Assembly (NCBI RefSeq): GCF_014191605.1
Contig: NZ_JACHWU010000003.1
Location: 310,001 to 374,000 of the forward strand
Source of the DNA: Prauserella isguenensis
GTDB lineage: Bacteria > Actinomycetota > Actinomycetes > Mycobacteriales > Pseudonocardiaceae
Reading direction: 5' to 3'
Length of the DNA: 64,000 nucleotides
Below the pieces are notes generated by a model. The model searched no databases. It was not told the origin of the DNA and saw only the letters and a list, made by a program, of their open reading frames with translations. Shown piece after piece: positions 26,226-35,645 of the stretch. Numbering within the stretch: position 1 is the first letter of the stretch; each line of letters starts with the position of its first letter. The position numbers were made by a program, and so were the translations under genes.

Positions 26226-27536
26226 ATGGCCGAGCAGAACACCCCGGAGAACACGACGCACGTCCCGGCACCCAGCGAGGTGCCGCACACGCAGGCCGCA
26301 TCCACGGTTCCCTCGGCGGAATCGCATCCCGAACGCTGGGGCCGCATCGACGACGAGGGCGCGGTGTTCGTCCGCACCTCGGAGGGTGAGCGACGGGTCG
26401 GCGTGTGGCAGGCGGGTACCGCCGAGGAAGGCCTGGTCCATTTCGCGCGGCGGTTCGACGACCTGCGCACCGAGGTGGAGCTGCTCGAGACCCGCCTCTC
26501 CTCCGGCGCCGGCGACCCGAAGCAGGCACTGAGCAGCGCGACTCAGCTCAAGGACGGCCTCCCCGACGCCGCCGTCGTCGGCGACGTCGATGCGCTGGCC
26601 GCGAAGCTGGACGCCGTGATCGCCCACGCCGAGCAGGCGGTCTCGCAGGTCAAGGAGAAGCGGGAGCAGGCCCGCGCCGAGGCCGTCGCCCGGAAGCAGG
26701 AACTTGCCGCGGAAGCGGAGCAGATCGCGGCCGAGTCGACCCAGTGGAAGTGGGCGGGCGACCGGCTCAAGGCGATCCTCGACGAGTGGAAGACGATCAA
26801 GGGCATCGACCGCAAGACCGACGACGAACTGTGGAAACGGTTCTCGAAGGCACGCGAGGCGTTCAACCGCAGGCGGGGTTCGCACTTCGCCGAGCTGGAC
26901 AAGCAGCGCGCCACGGCGAAACGGCGCAAGGAAGAGCTCATCGACGAGGCCGAGTCGATGACAGAGTCGACCGACTGGGGCCCCACGGCCGCGCGGTACA
27001 AGCAGCTCATGGCCGATTGGAAGGCCGCGGGCCGGGCGCCGAAGGACTCCGACGACGCACTGTGGCAGCGGTTCCGCGCCGCTCAGGACGCCTTCTTCTC
27101 GCGCAGGGCCGCGGCGTTCTCCGAGCGGGACGCCGAATTCGCCGAGAACGCCTCCCGCAAGGAGGAACTGCTGGCCGAGGCGGAGAAGATCGACCCGTCG
27201 GCGAACCTGGAGGCGGCCCGCTCGCAGCTGCGGCGCATTCAGGAGCAGTGGGACGAGATCGGCAAGGTGCCGCGGGAGCGCATCCGCGAGCTCGACGGCA
27301 GGCTCAAGGCGGTGCAGGACCGCGTGCGCGGCGCCGAGGACGCGAAGTGGCGCCGGACCGACCCCGAGGCGCAGGCGCGCGTGGATCAGTTCCGGGAGAA
27401 GGTCGAGCAGTTCGAGGACCAGGCCGCCAAGGCCCGTAGCTCCGGGGACGAGAAGCGGGCCGCGAAGGCCGAGCAGCAGGCGGCGCAGTGGCGCGAGTGG
27501 CTGTCGGCTGCGGAGGCCGCGATCGCGGACCGCTGA
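26226..27536 (+). CDS. DUF349 domain protein
   Basis: A 436-residue, highly charged helical protein with three or four DUF349 repeats. Each has the pattern W-(5-6)-K-x-L-x-x-x-W-K and LWKRFSKAREAFNRRRGSHF; repeats begin near STQWKWAGDRLKAILDEW, STDWGPTAARYKQLMADW and LRRIQEQWDEIGKVP. Coiled-coil stretches rich in Glu, Lys and Ala link them. The first 80 residues include a globular part (RWGRIDDEGAVFVRTSEGER). ATG follows GAAGGAGCCGGCC. It is the Rv2731 counterpart, between the miaA and miaB groups but on the opposite strand. The molecular function is not established. Confidence 0.88.
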   Translation: MAEQNTPENTTHVPAPSEVPHTQAASTVPSAESHPERWGRIDDEGAVFVRTSEGERRVGVWQAGTAEEGLVHFARRFDDLRTEVELLETRLSSGAGDPKQALSSATQLKDGLPDAAVVGDVDALAAKLDAVIAHAEQAVSQVKEKREQARAEAVARKQELAAEAEQIAAESTQWKWAGDRLKAILDEWKTIKGIDRKTDDELWKRFSKAREAFNRRRGSHFAELDKQRATAKRRKEELIDEAESMTESTDWGPTAARYKQLMADWKAAGRAPKDSDDALWQRFRAAQDAFFSRRAAAFSERDAEFAENASRKEELLAEAEKIDPSANLEAARSQLRRIQEQWDEIGKVPRERIRELDGRLKAVQDRVRGAEDAKWRRTDPEAQARVDQFREKVEQFEDQAAKARSSGDEKRAAKAEQQAAQWREWLSAAEAAIADR

Positions 27537-27573
27537 GCGCACCCGTGGCGGGTGATGCGCCCCGTGTCAGGCG

Positions 27574-27595
27574 GGTCGCGTCACCGCACGCGACC
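27574..27595. terminator. Bidirectional hairpin between DUF349 and membrane-protein genes
   Basis: GGTCGCGT (27574-27581) pairs perfectly with ACGCGACC (27588-27595) in a convergent gap. There is no U-run, but position supports termination of both genes. Confidence 0.5.
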
Positions 27596-27626
27596 TCGCC
27601 GACCGTCACGGGCGGGTCGGCGTCGC

Positions 27627-28100
27627 TCAGGTACGCGACCAGGCGAGGCGCGTCCACTGCACGGCCAGGACCGCCACGCAGATCCACATGAGGACCATGC
27701 CGAAGCCCGGGCCGGTACCGGGGTGGCCGCTCACGGGCGACGACTGTTGCGACCAGATGGCCAGTAGCCCGTCCACCGACGACACCCAGCAGCCGACGGT
27801 GCAGACCCAGCTGAGCCCCCAGCGGCGCGTGACGAGCGCCGCGGCGGAGCCGAGCACGCCGAACAGCGCACTGGTGGATGCGAACAGCAGCGGGATAGCG
27901 CCGCCGGCGCCCACGAACATGCGCCAGCCGGGTTCACCGCCCGCCCACGGCAGCAGCAGAGTGATGAGCGAGACGAACACGACGACCGCGATGGCGAACC
28001 CTGACCGGCCGGGCTCGATGGTCTTGGCCGCTTTCGACAACGTCGCGTCGACGTCGGCACCCAGCTCCTCGACCGCGTGGTCACGTTCCTCGTCGGTCAC
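27627..28100 (-). CDS. Conserved membrane protein (Rv2732c type)
   Basis: A 157-residue protein with four hydrophobic helices after a charged start ([20 protein letters not shown]). Helices include [40 protein letters not shown] and [20 protein letters not shown]. Two starts are possible: ATG at 28109 or GTG at 28100. The GTG is preferred because it overlaps the miaB stop by GTGA and gives the family start TDEER. It is co-transcribed with miaB. The function is unknown. Confidence 0.82.
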   Translation of the reverse strand: MTDEERDHAVEELGADVDATLSKAAKTIEPGRSGFAIAVVVFVSLITLLLPWAGGEPGWRMFVGAGGAIPLLFASTSALFGVLGSAAALVTRRWGLSWVCTVGCWVSSVDGLLAIWSQQSSPVSGHPGTGPGFGMVLMWICVAVLAVQWTRLAWSRT

Positions 28101-29581
28101 AGTCCGCATCCCGTCGCCGTGGTGGCCGCCACCGGTTCGGCGGGTTGGCCGAAGCTCGGCAGGCCGAGGCTGACGCCGTCGGTCTTGGGCCGTTGTCCCG
28201 CCTCTGCGTTGTCGCCCGCGCGGGTTCTGCGGTGGCTGAGCAGGTCGCCGTCGGCCACGAGGTGGTGCGGTGCGGCGTAGGTGACCGTCGTCTCGACGAT
28301 GTCGCCGGGCCGCACTGCCGTGTCGATCTCGGGGCCGGTGGGGGTGAAGTGCACGAGCCGTCCGTCCCGGGCGCGCCCGCTCATGCGCTGCGTCTCGGCG
28401 TCCTTGCGGCCTTCGCCGGTGGCGACGAGCAGTTCGACGCGCTTGCCGACCTGCTTGCGGTTCTCCTCCCAGGAGATCTCGTCCTGGAGAGCGACGAGGC
28501 GTTCGTAGCGCTCCTGGACGACCTCCTTGGGCAGCTGGCCCTCGAGCTCGGCGGCGGGCGTGCCGGGCCGCTTGGAGTACTGGAACGTGAACGCGCTCGA
28601 GAACCGCGCCCGACGGACGACCTCGAGTGTCTGCTCGAAGTCCTCCTCGGTCTCCCCGGGGAAGCCGACGATGATGTCGGTGGTGATCGCGGCGTCGGGC
28701 ATCGCGGTCCGCACCTTGTCCAAGATGGACAGGAACCGTTCCGAGCGGTACGAGCGGCGCATCGCCTTGAGGATCCGGTCCGAACCGGACTGCAGCGGCA
28801 TGTGCAGCTGGTGGCAGACGTTGGACGTCTCGGCCATCGCGTCGATCACGTCGTCGGTGAACGCGGCGGGGTGGGGCGAGGTGAACCGCACGCGCTCCAG
28901 CCCCTCGACGGAACCGCACGAGCGCAGCAGCTTGCCGAAGGCGTGCCGGTCGCCGAACTCGACGCCGTAGGAGTTGACGTTCTGGCCGAGCAGCGTCACC
29001 TCGAGCACGCCCTCGGCGACGAGCGCCTCGACCTCGGCCAGGATCTCGCCCGGCCTGCGGTCGCGTTCCTTGCCGCGCAGCGACGGGACGATGCAGAACG
29101 TGCACGTGTTGTTACAGCCCACCGAGATCGACACCCAGCCCGAGTAGGCCGAGTCGCGCCGGGCGGGCAGCGTGGACGGGAACGTCTCGAGCGCCTCGAG
29201 GATCTCGACCTCGGCCTCGGCGTTGTGGCGGGCGCGCTCGAGCAGCGTCGGCAGCGAACCGATGTTGTGGGTCCCGAACACCACGTCGACCCAGGGGGCG
29301 CGCTTGACGATGTCGCCGCGATCCTTCTGGGCGAGACACCCGCCGACCGCGATCTGCATGCCGGGGTTGTCGTTCTTTCGGGCGCGCAGGTGACCGAGGT
29401 TGCCGTACAGCTTGTTGTCGGCGTTCTCCCGCACGGCACAGGTGTTGAGCACGACGACATCGGCGGCGTCGCCCTCGGCCGCCGCGACGTACCCCGCATC
29501 CTCCAGCTGTCCCGCGAGACGCTCGGAGTCGTGGACGTTCATCTGGCAGCCGAAAGTGCGGATGGAGTACGAGCGGGTCAC
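28097..29581 (-). CDS. miaB: tRNA-2-methylthio-N6-dimethylallyladenosine synthase MiaB
   Basis: A 494-residue methylthiotransferase that modifies i6A37 made by MiaA. The N-terminal UPF0004 domain carries three cluster cysteines ([35 protein letters not shown]). The radical-SAM domain has [19 protein letters not shown] (CxxxCxxC), and a TRAM domain occupies about 390-450. A 40-residue tail beyond TRAM is not conserved. The GTG start lies 7 bases after TACCCT and also has GGAAGG, so leaderless or leadered initiation are both possible. Confidence 0.96.
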   Translation of the reverse strand: MTRSYSIRTFGCQMNVHDSERLAGQLEDAGYVAAAEGDAADVVVLNTCAVRENADNKLYGNLGHLRARKNDNPGMQIAVGGCLAQKDRGDIVKRAPWVDVVFGTHNIGSLPTLLERARHNAEAEVEILEALETFPSTLPARRDSAYSGWVSISVGCNNTCTFCIVPSLRGKERDRRPGEILAEVEALVAEGVLEVTLLGQNVNSYGVEFGDRHAFGKLLRSCGSVEGLERVRFTSPHPAAFTDDVIDAMAETSNVCHQLHMPLQSGSDRILKAMRRSYRSERFLSILDKVRTAMPDAAITTDIIVGFPGETEEDFEQTLEVVRRARFSSAFTFQYSKRPGTPAAELEGQLPKEVVQERYERLVALQDEISWEENRKQVGKRVELLVATGEGRKDAETQRMSGRARDGRLVHFTPTGPEIDTAVRPGDIVETTVTYAAPHHLVADGDLLSHRRTRAGDNAEAGQRPKTDGVSLGLPSFGQPAEPVAATTATGCGL

Positions 29582-29588
29582 GCCTTCC

Positions 29589-29594
29589 AGGGTA
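29589..29594 (-). promoter_or_regulatory. -10 hexamer of miaB
   Basis: TACCCT ends 7 bases before the miaB GTG. The remaining divergent gap to gluA (29595-29795) includes an unusually AT-rich stretch around 29670-29745 with TTGACT (29697) and TTGACC (29720) boxes, but no convincing -10 partner. Confidence 0.4.
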
Positions 29595-29795
29595 AACAGC
29601 CCCTCGACTCAGCGCCGCGGGCCCGGGTGGCTTAGGCTCTCCGCCCAGCGACTCCGGTCACGCGCAGTAGGCAAAACCGGAGTGAAAGATTGCGATTTGA
29701 CTTAAATGGCGCACCGGGATTGACCCCATGGTGTTCAATCTCGGGGTTGCCGGACATGCTCGTCGAACCGGCAGCTCACCGTTATGGAGGCAAGA

Positions 29796-30578
29796 TTGAG
29801 TACCGAGGCGTCCGGCTCCGGCGACGCGTCCACGGCCACCACCCCACCGATGATCAAGGCGGTCTCCGCGGACAAGTACTTCGGCGACCTGCACGTACTG
29901 AAGGACATCAACCTCGAGGTCCCGCGCGGGCAGGTCGTGGTCGTTCTGGGGCCGTCCGGGTCGGGTAAATCGACCCTCTGCCGCGCCATCAACCGCCTCG
30001 AGCCGATCAACTCGGGCTCGATCGAGGTCGACGGCGAGCCGCTGCCCGCCGAGGGCAAGGCCCTCGCCGCGCTGCGCGCCGACGTCGGCATGGTGTTCCA
30101 GCAGTTCAACCTGTTCGCGCACAAATCGATCGTCGAGAACGTCACGCTCGGCCCGGTCAAGGTTCGCAAGATCTCGCAGAGCGAGGCCCGCACCACCGCG
30201 ATGGAACTGCTCGAACGCGTGGGTATCGCCGACCAGGCCGACAAGTACCCGGCACAGCTGTCGGGTGGCCAGCAGCAACGCGCGGCGATCGCGCGGGCGC
30301 TGGCCATGAAGCCGAAGGTCATGCTGTTCGACGAGCCGACCTCCGCGCTGGACCCCGAGATGGTGCAAGAGGTGCTCGACACGATGACCTCGCTCGCCGA
30401 CGAGGGGATGACGATGGTCGTTGTCACGCACGAGATGGGTTTCGCCCGCCGGGCCGCCCACCGCGTGATCTTCATGGCCGACGGCGAGGTCGTCGAGGAC
30501 TCCACCCCCGAGGACTTCTTCTCCAACCCGAAATCCGACAGGGCGAAGGACTTCCTCGGCAAGATCCTCACCCACTGA
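29796..30578 (+). CDS. gluA: Glutamate-type amino-acid ABC transporter ATPase GluA
   Basis: A 260-residue ATPase of the polar amino-acid uptake family. It has Walker [12 protein letters not shown]-loop [16 protein letters not shown], signature LSGGQQQR, Walker [14 protein letters not shown] and switch [16 protein letters not shown], close to GluA/GlnQ. The TTG at 29796 is chosen because GGAGG lies exactly 5 bases upstream; an ATG at 29784 is in frame but overlaps that ribosome binding site. It is the first gene of gluABCD. Substrate prediction (glutamate, possibly glutamine) rests on similarity and gene order. Confidence 0.92.
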   Translation: MSTEASGSGDASTATTPPMIKAVSADKYFGDLHVLKDINLEVPRGQVVVVLGPSGSGKSTLCRAINRLEPINSGSIEVDGEPLPAEGKALAALRADVGMVFQQFNLFAHKSIVENVTLGPVKVRKISQSEARTTAMELLERVGIADQADKYPAQLSGGQQQRAAIARALAMKPKVMLFDEPTSALDPEMVQEVLDTMTSLADEGMTMVVVTHEMGFARRAAHRVIFMADGEVVEDSTPEDFFSNPKSDRAKDFLGKILTH

Positions 30579-30670
30579 TTCCACATGCACACCGGCCCCG
30601 AGGCGCCGCTGAGGGGGGCCTGTCCGGAGACCCGCCGCAGGCGGGGCGAACCACATGGAAGGAACACGAC

Positions 30671-31528
30671 ATGCGTTTCAGCCGAGTACTGCGTACCGGC
30701 GCCCTGGTGGCGGCGGTAGGCCTGACGCTCGCGGCCTGCGGCCAGCCCAACAGCGAGGAGGACGCGAACAAGTCGCTCGTGCAGCGCGCCGAGGACAACG
30801 GTGCGCTGACCATCGGCGTGAAGATCGACCAGCCCGGGCTCGGACTGAAGAAGCCGAACGGCTCGTACGAGGGCTTCGACGTTGACGTCGCCAAGTACGT
30901 GGCCAAGGAGCTGGGCGTCGAGGAGGGCGACATCGAGTTCGTCGAGACACCCTCCGCCCAGCGCGAGAACATGATCCAGAAGGGCGACGTCGACATGATC
31001 GTCGCCACCTACTCGATCACGCCGGAACGCGACAAGGCGGTCGACTTCGCGGGGCCGTACTTCCTGGCCCACCAGGACCTGCTCGTGCGGGAGGGCGACA
31101 ACTCGATCCAGGGCGCCGAAGACCTCAACAAGAACAAGAAGCTCTGCTCGGTCAAGGGTTCGACCTCGGCGCAGAACGTCCGCGACGATTTCGCCCCGAA
31201 CGCACAGCTGCAGGAGTACGGCGGCTACTCCGAGTGCCTCACCGGTGTCGAGAACAAGGCCATCGACGCGATGACCACCGACGACACGATCCTGGCCGGC
31301 TACGCGGCCCAGCAGCCCGGCAAGTTCAAGCTGGTCGGCGCCGAGCTCAGCAACGAGAACTACGGCATCGGCCTGCGTCAGGGCGACAGCGAGGGCAAGC
31401 AGGCACTCGACGAGGCGATCCAGAAAATGATCGACTCCGGCGAGTGGAAGAAGGCCGCTCAGAAGCACTTCGGACCGGCCGGTTACGAGGTCCCGGAGCC
31501 GCCGACCGTCGGCGAAGTGGTCGAGTAA
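30671..31528 (+). CDS. gluB: Glutamate-binding lipoprotein GluB
   Basis: A 285-residue solute-binding protein anchored by lipid outside the membrane. The signal peptide ends in the lipobox TLAACGQ (Cys at about residue 23). The SBP_bac_3 fold shows GALTIGVKIDQPGLG, GSYEGFDVDVAKYVAKELG, VDMIVATYSITPERDKAVDF, CSVKGSTSAQNV and NYGIGLRQGD. AAGGAA precedes the ATG. The 92-base gap after gluA contains a small GGCCCC/GGGGCC stem that may shape mRNA processing. Confidence 0.95.
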   Translation: MRFSRVLRTGALVAAVGLTLAACGQPNSEEDANKSLVQRAEDNGALTIGVKIDQPGLGLKKPNGSYEGFDVDVAKYVAKELGVEEGDIEFVETPSAQRENMIQKGDVDMIVATYSITPERDKAVDFAGPYFLAHQDLLVREGDNSIQGAEDLNKNKKLCSVKGSTSAQNVRDDFAPNAQLQEYGGYSECLTGVENKAIDAMTTDDTILAGYAAQQPGKFKLVGAELSNENYGIGLRQGDSEGKQALDEAIQKMIDSGEWKKAAQKHFGPAGYEVPEPPTVGEVVE

Positions 31529-31551
31529 CTGACCTGAGACAGACACCGGAT

Positions 31552-31590
31552 CGAGCTCGGGCCCACCTCAACAGGGTCGGCCCGGGCTCG
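31552..31590 (+). terminator. Intercistronic hairpin between gluB and gluC
   Basis: CGAGCTCGGGCC (31552-31563) pairs with GGCCCGGGCTCG (31579-31590), one wobble pair, 15-base loop, followed by TTCGGTCT. It could partly terminate or protect gluB mRNA, giving more binding protein than permease. Confidence 0.6.
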
Positions 31591-31613
31591 TTCGGTCTCC
31601 GGAGGAGCACCAC

Positions 31614-32282
31614 GTGTTCGATTTTCTGACCGAGTACGACATACTCGGCGCCTTCTGGGTCACCGTCCAGCTCACCGTGTACTCGGCGATCGGCTCGCTG
31701 ATCTGGGGGACGATCCTCGCCGGGATGCGGGTCAGCCCCGTCCCCATCATGCGGGCGTTCGGCACGGCGTACGTCAACATCGTGCGGAACATCCCGCTGA
31801 CCCTGGTCATCATCGCGATGTCCCTCGGTCTGTACCAGACCCTGAACGTCGCGTTGGGCGGCGGCACCATCACGACAACCAACTTCCGGCTGGCCGTTCT
31901 CGGGTTCGTGCTGTACACGTCGACGTTCGTGTGCGAGTCGCTGCGCTCGGGCATCAACACCGTCTCGGTCGGACAGGCCGAGGCAGCGCGGGCGCTGGGC
32001 CTCAACTTCGGACAGGTCCTGCGCATGATCGTGCTGCCGCAGGCGTTCCGGTCCGTGATCGGCCCGTTGACCAGCGTGCTGATCGCGCTCACCAAGAACA
32101 CGACGGTGGCCAGCACCATCGGCGTCGCCGAAGCCTCACTGTTGATGAGCGAGATGATCGAGAACGAGAGCGACGTCATCGGACTGGTCTTCATGACCTT
32201 CGCGATGGGCTTCGTGATCCTGACCCTGCCCGTCGGGCTCCTGATGGGCCGGGTCGCCAAGAAAGCGGCGGTGAAACGATGA
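31614..32282 (+). CDS. gluC: Glutamate ABC transporter permease GluC
   Basis: A 222-residue membrane permease of the HisM/GlnP family with five predicted helices. The start is MFDFLTEYDILGAFWVTVQL, and the EAA loop coupling to the ATPase is visible in SVGQAEAARALGLNFGQVLR then MIVLPQAF. GTG start with GGAGGAGCACCAC. The gene ends in an ATGA overlap with gluD. Two different permeases form the channel. Confidence 0.94.
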   Translation: MFDFLTEYDILGAFWVTVQLTVYSAIGSLIWGTILAGMRVSPVPIMRAFGTAYVNIVRNIPLTLVIIAMSLGLYQTLNVALGGGTITTTNFRLAVLGFVLYTSTFVCESLRSGINTVSVGQAEAARALGLNFGQVLRMIVLPQAFRSVIGPLTSVLIALTKNTTVASTIGVAEASLLMSEMIENESDVIGLVFMTFAMGFVILTLPVGLLMGRVAKKAAVKR

Positions 32283-33154
32283 GCGCTCCCTCCGTCCTCT
32301 ACGACGTGCCCGGCCCGAAGGCCAAGGCACGCAACGCCGTCTACACGGTGCTGTTCCTTTTGGCCCTCGCCGGCGTCGGCTGGTGGATCATCGCCACGCT
32401 GGTGGAGAAGGATCAGCTCACCTGGCAGAAGTGGGGCCCCTTCTTCACCGAGGGACAGGTGTGGACGACCTTCATCTTCCCGGGGTTGTTGAACACGCTC
32501 ATCGCCGCAGGACTGGCGATCGCGATCGCGCTGCCCATCGGGTCGCTGTTCGGCATCCTCCGGATGTCGGATCACGTGTGGATCCGCGTGCCGGCCGGGG
32601 CCGTGGTGGAGTTCTTCCGCGCCGTCCCCGTGCTGATCCTCATGTTCTTCGCCAACGAGTTCTACTCCGAGTACACCGATGTCGACTCGGACTACCGGCC
32701 GCTGATGGCCGTGGTCACGGCGCTGGTCCTGTACAACGGAGCGGTGCTCGCCGAGGTGGTGCGTGCGGGTATCCAGTCGTTGCCCGCGGGCCAGACCGAG
32801 GCGGCCAAGGCGATCGGCATGCGCAAGACACAGACGATGACGAACGTCCTGTTGCCGCAGGCCGTCACGGCGATGCTACCGGCGATCGTGAGCCAGCTCG
32901 TCGTGATCGTGAAGGACACCGCACTGGGCGGTGCCGCGCTGGGCTTCATGGACCTGTTCAGCCAGATCCGGCCGATCGCGAACAACTACTTCGCGAACAC
33001 GATCGCCACCATGACGGTCGTCGCGGTGATCTACATCCTGCTGAACAATCTGCTCACGGCCGCCGCGGGCTGGCTGGAGAAATGGTCCCGGCAGCGCAAG
33101 ACGAGCTCCGGCGCCGTGGTGAAGCCGGTCGACGACAACGGCCGCAACGCGTAG
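32279..33154 (+). CDS. gluD: Glutamate ABC transporter permease GluD
   Basis: A 291-residue permease partner of GluC, with five or six helices and an extra N-terminal helix (VYTVLFLLALAGVGWWIIAT). The EAA loop is SLPAGQTEAAKAIGMRKTQT then NVLLPQA; FFRAVPVLILMFFANEF is family-typical. A charged 30-residue C-terminal tail extends into the cytoplasm. The start codon overlaps the gluC stop (ATGA). It is the last gene of the operon, followed by a strong terminator. Confidence 0.94.
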   Translation: MSAPSVLYDVPGPKAKARNAVYTVLFLLALAGVGWWIIATLVEKDQLTWQKWGPFFTEGQVWTTFIFPGLLNTLIAAGLAIAIALPIGSLFGILRMSDHVWIRVPAGAVVEFFRAVPVLILMFFANEFYSEYTDVDSDYRPLMAVVTALVLYNGAVLAEVVRAGIQSLPAGQTEAAKAIGMRKTQTMTNVLLPQAVTAMLPAIVSQLVVIVKDTALGGAALGFMDLFSQIRPIANNYFANTIATMTVVAVIYILLNNLLTAAAGWLEKWSRQRKTSSGAVVKPVDDNGRNA

Positions 33155-33183
33155 CCGGTCCGACCGGTTCGGCTCCGACGAAG

Positions 33184-33227
33184 ACGGGCCCGGCCGCTCT
33201 CACCCTCGGTGAGGCGGCCGGGCCCGT
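33184..33227 (+). terminator. Strong terminator of gluABCD
   Basis: Perfect 14-base arms, ACGGGCCCGGCCGC (33184-33197) and complement (33214-33227), with a further inner CTCACC/GGTGAG pairing. It lies 29 bases after gluD and faces convergent recX, so may serve both. Confidence 0.85.
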
Positions 33228-33284
33228 GTCGTTCAACCACGCGACAACTGCAGCGGCACCGCGGCTTCGGCCAGTGCGGCGCGG

Positions 33285-33863
33285 TCAGTCCGGGGTGGCG
33301 TCGTCGAGCGGGGTCGATTCGGCGCCGACGTTGCGGAGTTCCTCGCGCACGACGCCGTAGGACAGTCCCTGCGGGTAGCCCTTACGCGCGAGCATGCCCA
33401 GCAGCCGGCGCGTGGCCTTCTGCTCGTCGACACCCGTCATCGTCCGCAGCTTCTTGCGGACGAGGTCCCGCGCGCGTTCCTCCTCGGCATTCGCGTCGAT
33501 CTCCCCGGCCGCCTCGGCGGCCACCTCGCTGTCGACGCCTTTCCGCCGGAGCTCGGCGACCAGCGCCCGCTTGGCCAGGCCCTGGTGGGTGTGGCGCGAC
33601 CGCACCCAGGTCTCGGCGAACGCCGCGTCGTCGATCAATCCCGCGTCGTCGAGTTTGCGCAGCAGCTCATCGCAGATCTCGCCGTCGAAGCCCTTCCGCA
33701 CGAGCGCCGACCGCAGTTCCTGCTTGGTGCGAGGCCGTGCGGCCAGGAGGTCGAAGCAGACCTCCTTGGCCTTCCTCCTCGCCTCCTCCGGGGGCAGCTC
33801 GGACACCGGGGTGCGAGCGCGCGAGCGCCGCGCACCCGCCGCATCCGGTTCGTTCACCGGCAC
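33285..33863 (-). CDS. recX: Regulatory protein RecX
   Basis: A 192-residue inhibitor of RecA filament function. The RecX three-helix repeats are visible: FDLLAARPRTKQELRSALVR, LRKLDDAGLIDDAAFAETWV, SRHTHQGLAKRALVAELRRK and a C-terminal ATRRLLGMLARKGYPQGLSY. The N-terminal 25 residues are basic and variable. GTG start with GAGGGGT upstream, 5 bases after the recA stop, so the two are co-expressed under the recA damage promoters. Confidence 0.95.
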   Translation of the reverse strand: MPVNEPDAAGARRSRARTPVSELPPEEARRKAKEVCFDLLAARPRTKQELRSALVRKGFDGEICDELLRKLDDAGLIDDAAFAETWVRSRHTHQGLAKRALVAELRRKGVDSEVAAEAAGEIDANAEEERARDLVRKKLRTMTGVDEQKATRRLLGMLARKGYPQGLSYGVVREELRNVGAESTPLDDATPD

Positions 33864-33868
33864 ACCCC

Positions 33869-34930
<1,062 letters not shown>

Positions 34931-34955
34931 GGAACCCACCTCATTGGCCTTCGCG

Positions 34956-34992
34956 GTTGCTGTATCCGACGTTGCTGTATCCGACGTTGCTT
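34956..34992. repeat. 15-base direct repeats in the recA leader
   Basis: GTTGCTGTATCCGAC occurs twice in tandem (34956-34970, 34971-34985) and partly a third time. It lies 26-62 bases upstream of the recA ATG, inside the expected untranslated leader. Confidence 0.75.
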
Positions 34993-35065
34993 GTCCGGGT
35001 CGTGCTCGTGCCGGCACCGAGTCGGTGCACGCATGCCGGGGCACGTGTGCCGGTCGCCGGGGCCG

Positions 35066-35088
35066 ACACTACGGGCGGGGTCCGACAG
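35066..35088 (-). promoter_or_regulatory. PafBC/RecA-NDp-type promoter of recA
   Basis: On the minus strand, CTGTCGGAC, 8 bases, TAGTGT. The consensus recalled for the mycobacterial RecA-independent damage promoter is TTGTCRGTG-N8-TAnnnT; the spacing and -10 match exactly and six of nine upstream bases match. Start of transcription would be about 130 bases before recA. Confidence 0.55.
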
Positions 35089-35139
35089 TCGGCGCGACTC
35101 ACGCTGAATCTGTGGACAGCCAACCCCGATGTGGACAAC

Positions 35140-35161
35140 ATCCTAGAGAACACCTGTTCGA
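35140..35161 (-). promoter_or_regulatory. SOS box and -10 element of the distal recA promoter
   Basis: Minus strand TCGAACAGGTGTTCTC (35161-35146) matches the actinobacterial LexA box TCGAAC-N4-GTTCGA at all but the last two bases. TAGGAT (35145-35140), a good -10, follows directly, so LexA would block this promoter. Confidence 0.7.
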
Positions 35162-35202
35162 GATCGGAAGCGACACCCCGATACGGTAGGATCTTTCGCC
35201 CT

Positions 35203-35397
35203 TCACCGGCGCTCGGCAGGCACCTCGAACTCCGTGCAGACCTGTTTCCAGATCTCCTTCGCGGACACACCCGCCTCAAGCGCCTCCTCGACGGTCCGGC
35301 CGTCGAGACCACTCAGGACGTGGTCCTTGGCCAGCATCTCCGCCCTGGTGGCGCCGAACTCGTCGGCCATCAGCCGACGGAACACCGTGATCCGCAT
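35203..35397 (-). CDS. DUF3046 protein (Rv2738c type)
   Basis: A 64-residue protein, MRITVFRRLMADEFGATRAE then a helix-rich remainder ending KQVCTEFEVPAERR. This small family sits immediately upstream of recA across actinobacteria. The ATG lies 7 bases after TACGCT (35410-35405) without a ribosome binding site, implying a leaderless message. The function is unknown; position suggests a link to recA expression or repair, but nothing in the sequence shows it. Confidence 0.9.
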   Translation of the reverse strand: MRITVFRRLMADEFGATRAEMLAKDHVLSGLDGRTVEEALEAGVSAKEIWKQVCTEFEVPAERR

Positions 35398-35404
35398 CGA
35401 GGCC

Positions 35405-35410
35405 AGCGTA
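35405..35410 (-). promoter_or_regulatory. -10 hexamer of the DUF3046 gene
   Basis: TACGCT ends 7 bases before the ATG at 35397; leaderless-type arrangement. Confidence 0.45.
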
Positions 35411-35440
35411 GTCGCGGTCCGGCGTCGTATCGTGGGCGCC

Positions 35441-35554
35441 ATGCCACCCGACTCCGGACTGGGCTCCACCGCACTCACACTGGCCGCCATCGCGACGGTG
35501 ACGGCCACACTCGTCGTACTGCTCGTGCAGGCCCGGCGTAACCGGCGGAAATGA
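35441..35554 (+). CDS. Possible small single-helix membrane protein
   Basis: A 37-residue frame with a short polar start, one hydrophobic helix (ALTLAAIATVTATLVVLLVQ) and a basic tail (ARRNRRK), a plausible membrane microprotein with cytoplasmic C-terminus. The start ATG has no strong ribosome binding site. A perfect hairpin follows 14 bases after the stop. It lies divergent from DUF3046 and upstream of lhr. No family is recognised. Confidence 0.4.
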   Translation: MPPDSGLGSTALTLAAIATVTATLVVLLVQARRNRRK

Positions 35555-35568
35555 CCACCGCACGCGGT

Positions 35569-35586
35569 GCAGGCCCACGGGCCTGC
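35569..35586 (+). terminator. Compact hairpin before lhr
   Basis: GCAGGCCC and GGGCCTGC form a perfect 8-base stem, 14 bases after the stop of the small membrane frame and upstream of the lhr promoter. Confidence 0.4.
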
Positions 35587-35617
35587 CTCCCGGCCGCACC
35601 CGGCCCGCACCCCGAAA

Positions 35618-35639
35618 TGTCGGTGACCGGACGCATCAT
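35618..35639 (+). promoter_or_regulatory. PafBC/RecA-NDp-type promoter of lhr
   Basis: TGTCGGTG (35618-35625), exactly 8 bases, CATCAT (35634-35639). The upstream element is a perfect match to TGTCRGTG. The -10 ends 6 bases before the lhr GTG, so the transcript would begin at the start codon. lhr is, from memory, among the damage-induced genes of mycobacteria with this promoter type. Confidence 0.65.
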
Positions 35640-35645
35640 GGAGAC

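Noticed and set aside
29697-29745. TTGACT and TTGACC as -35 boxes for gluABCD
   Set aside because: Neither has a convincing -10 at 16-18 bases, so no promoter was annotated.
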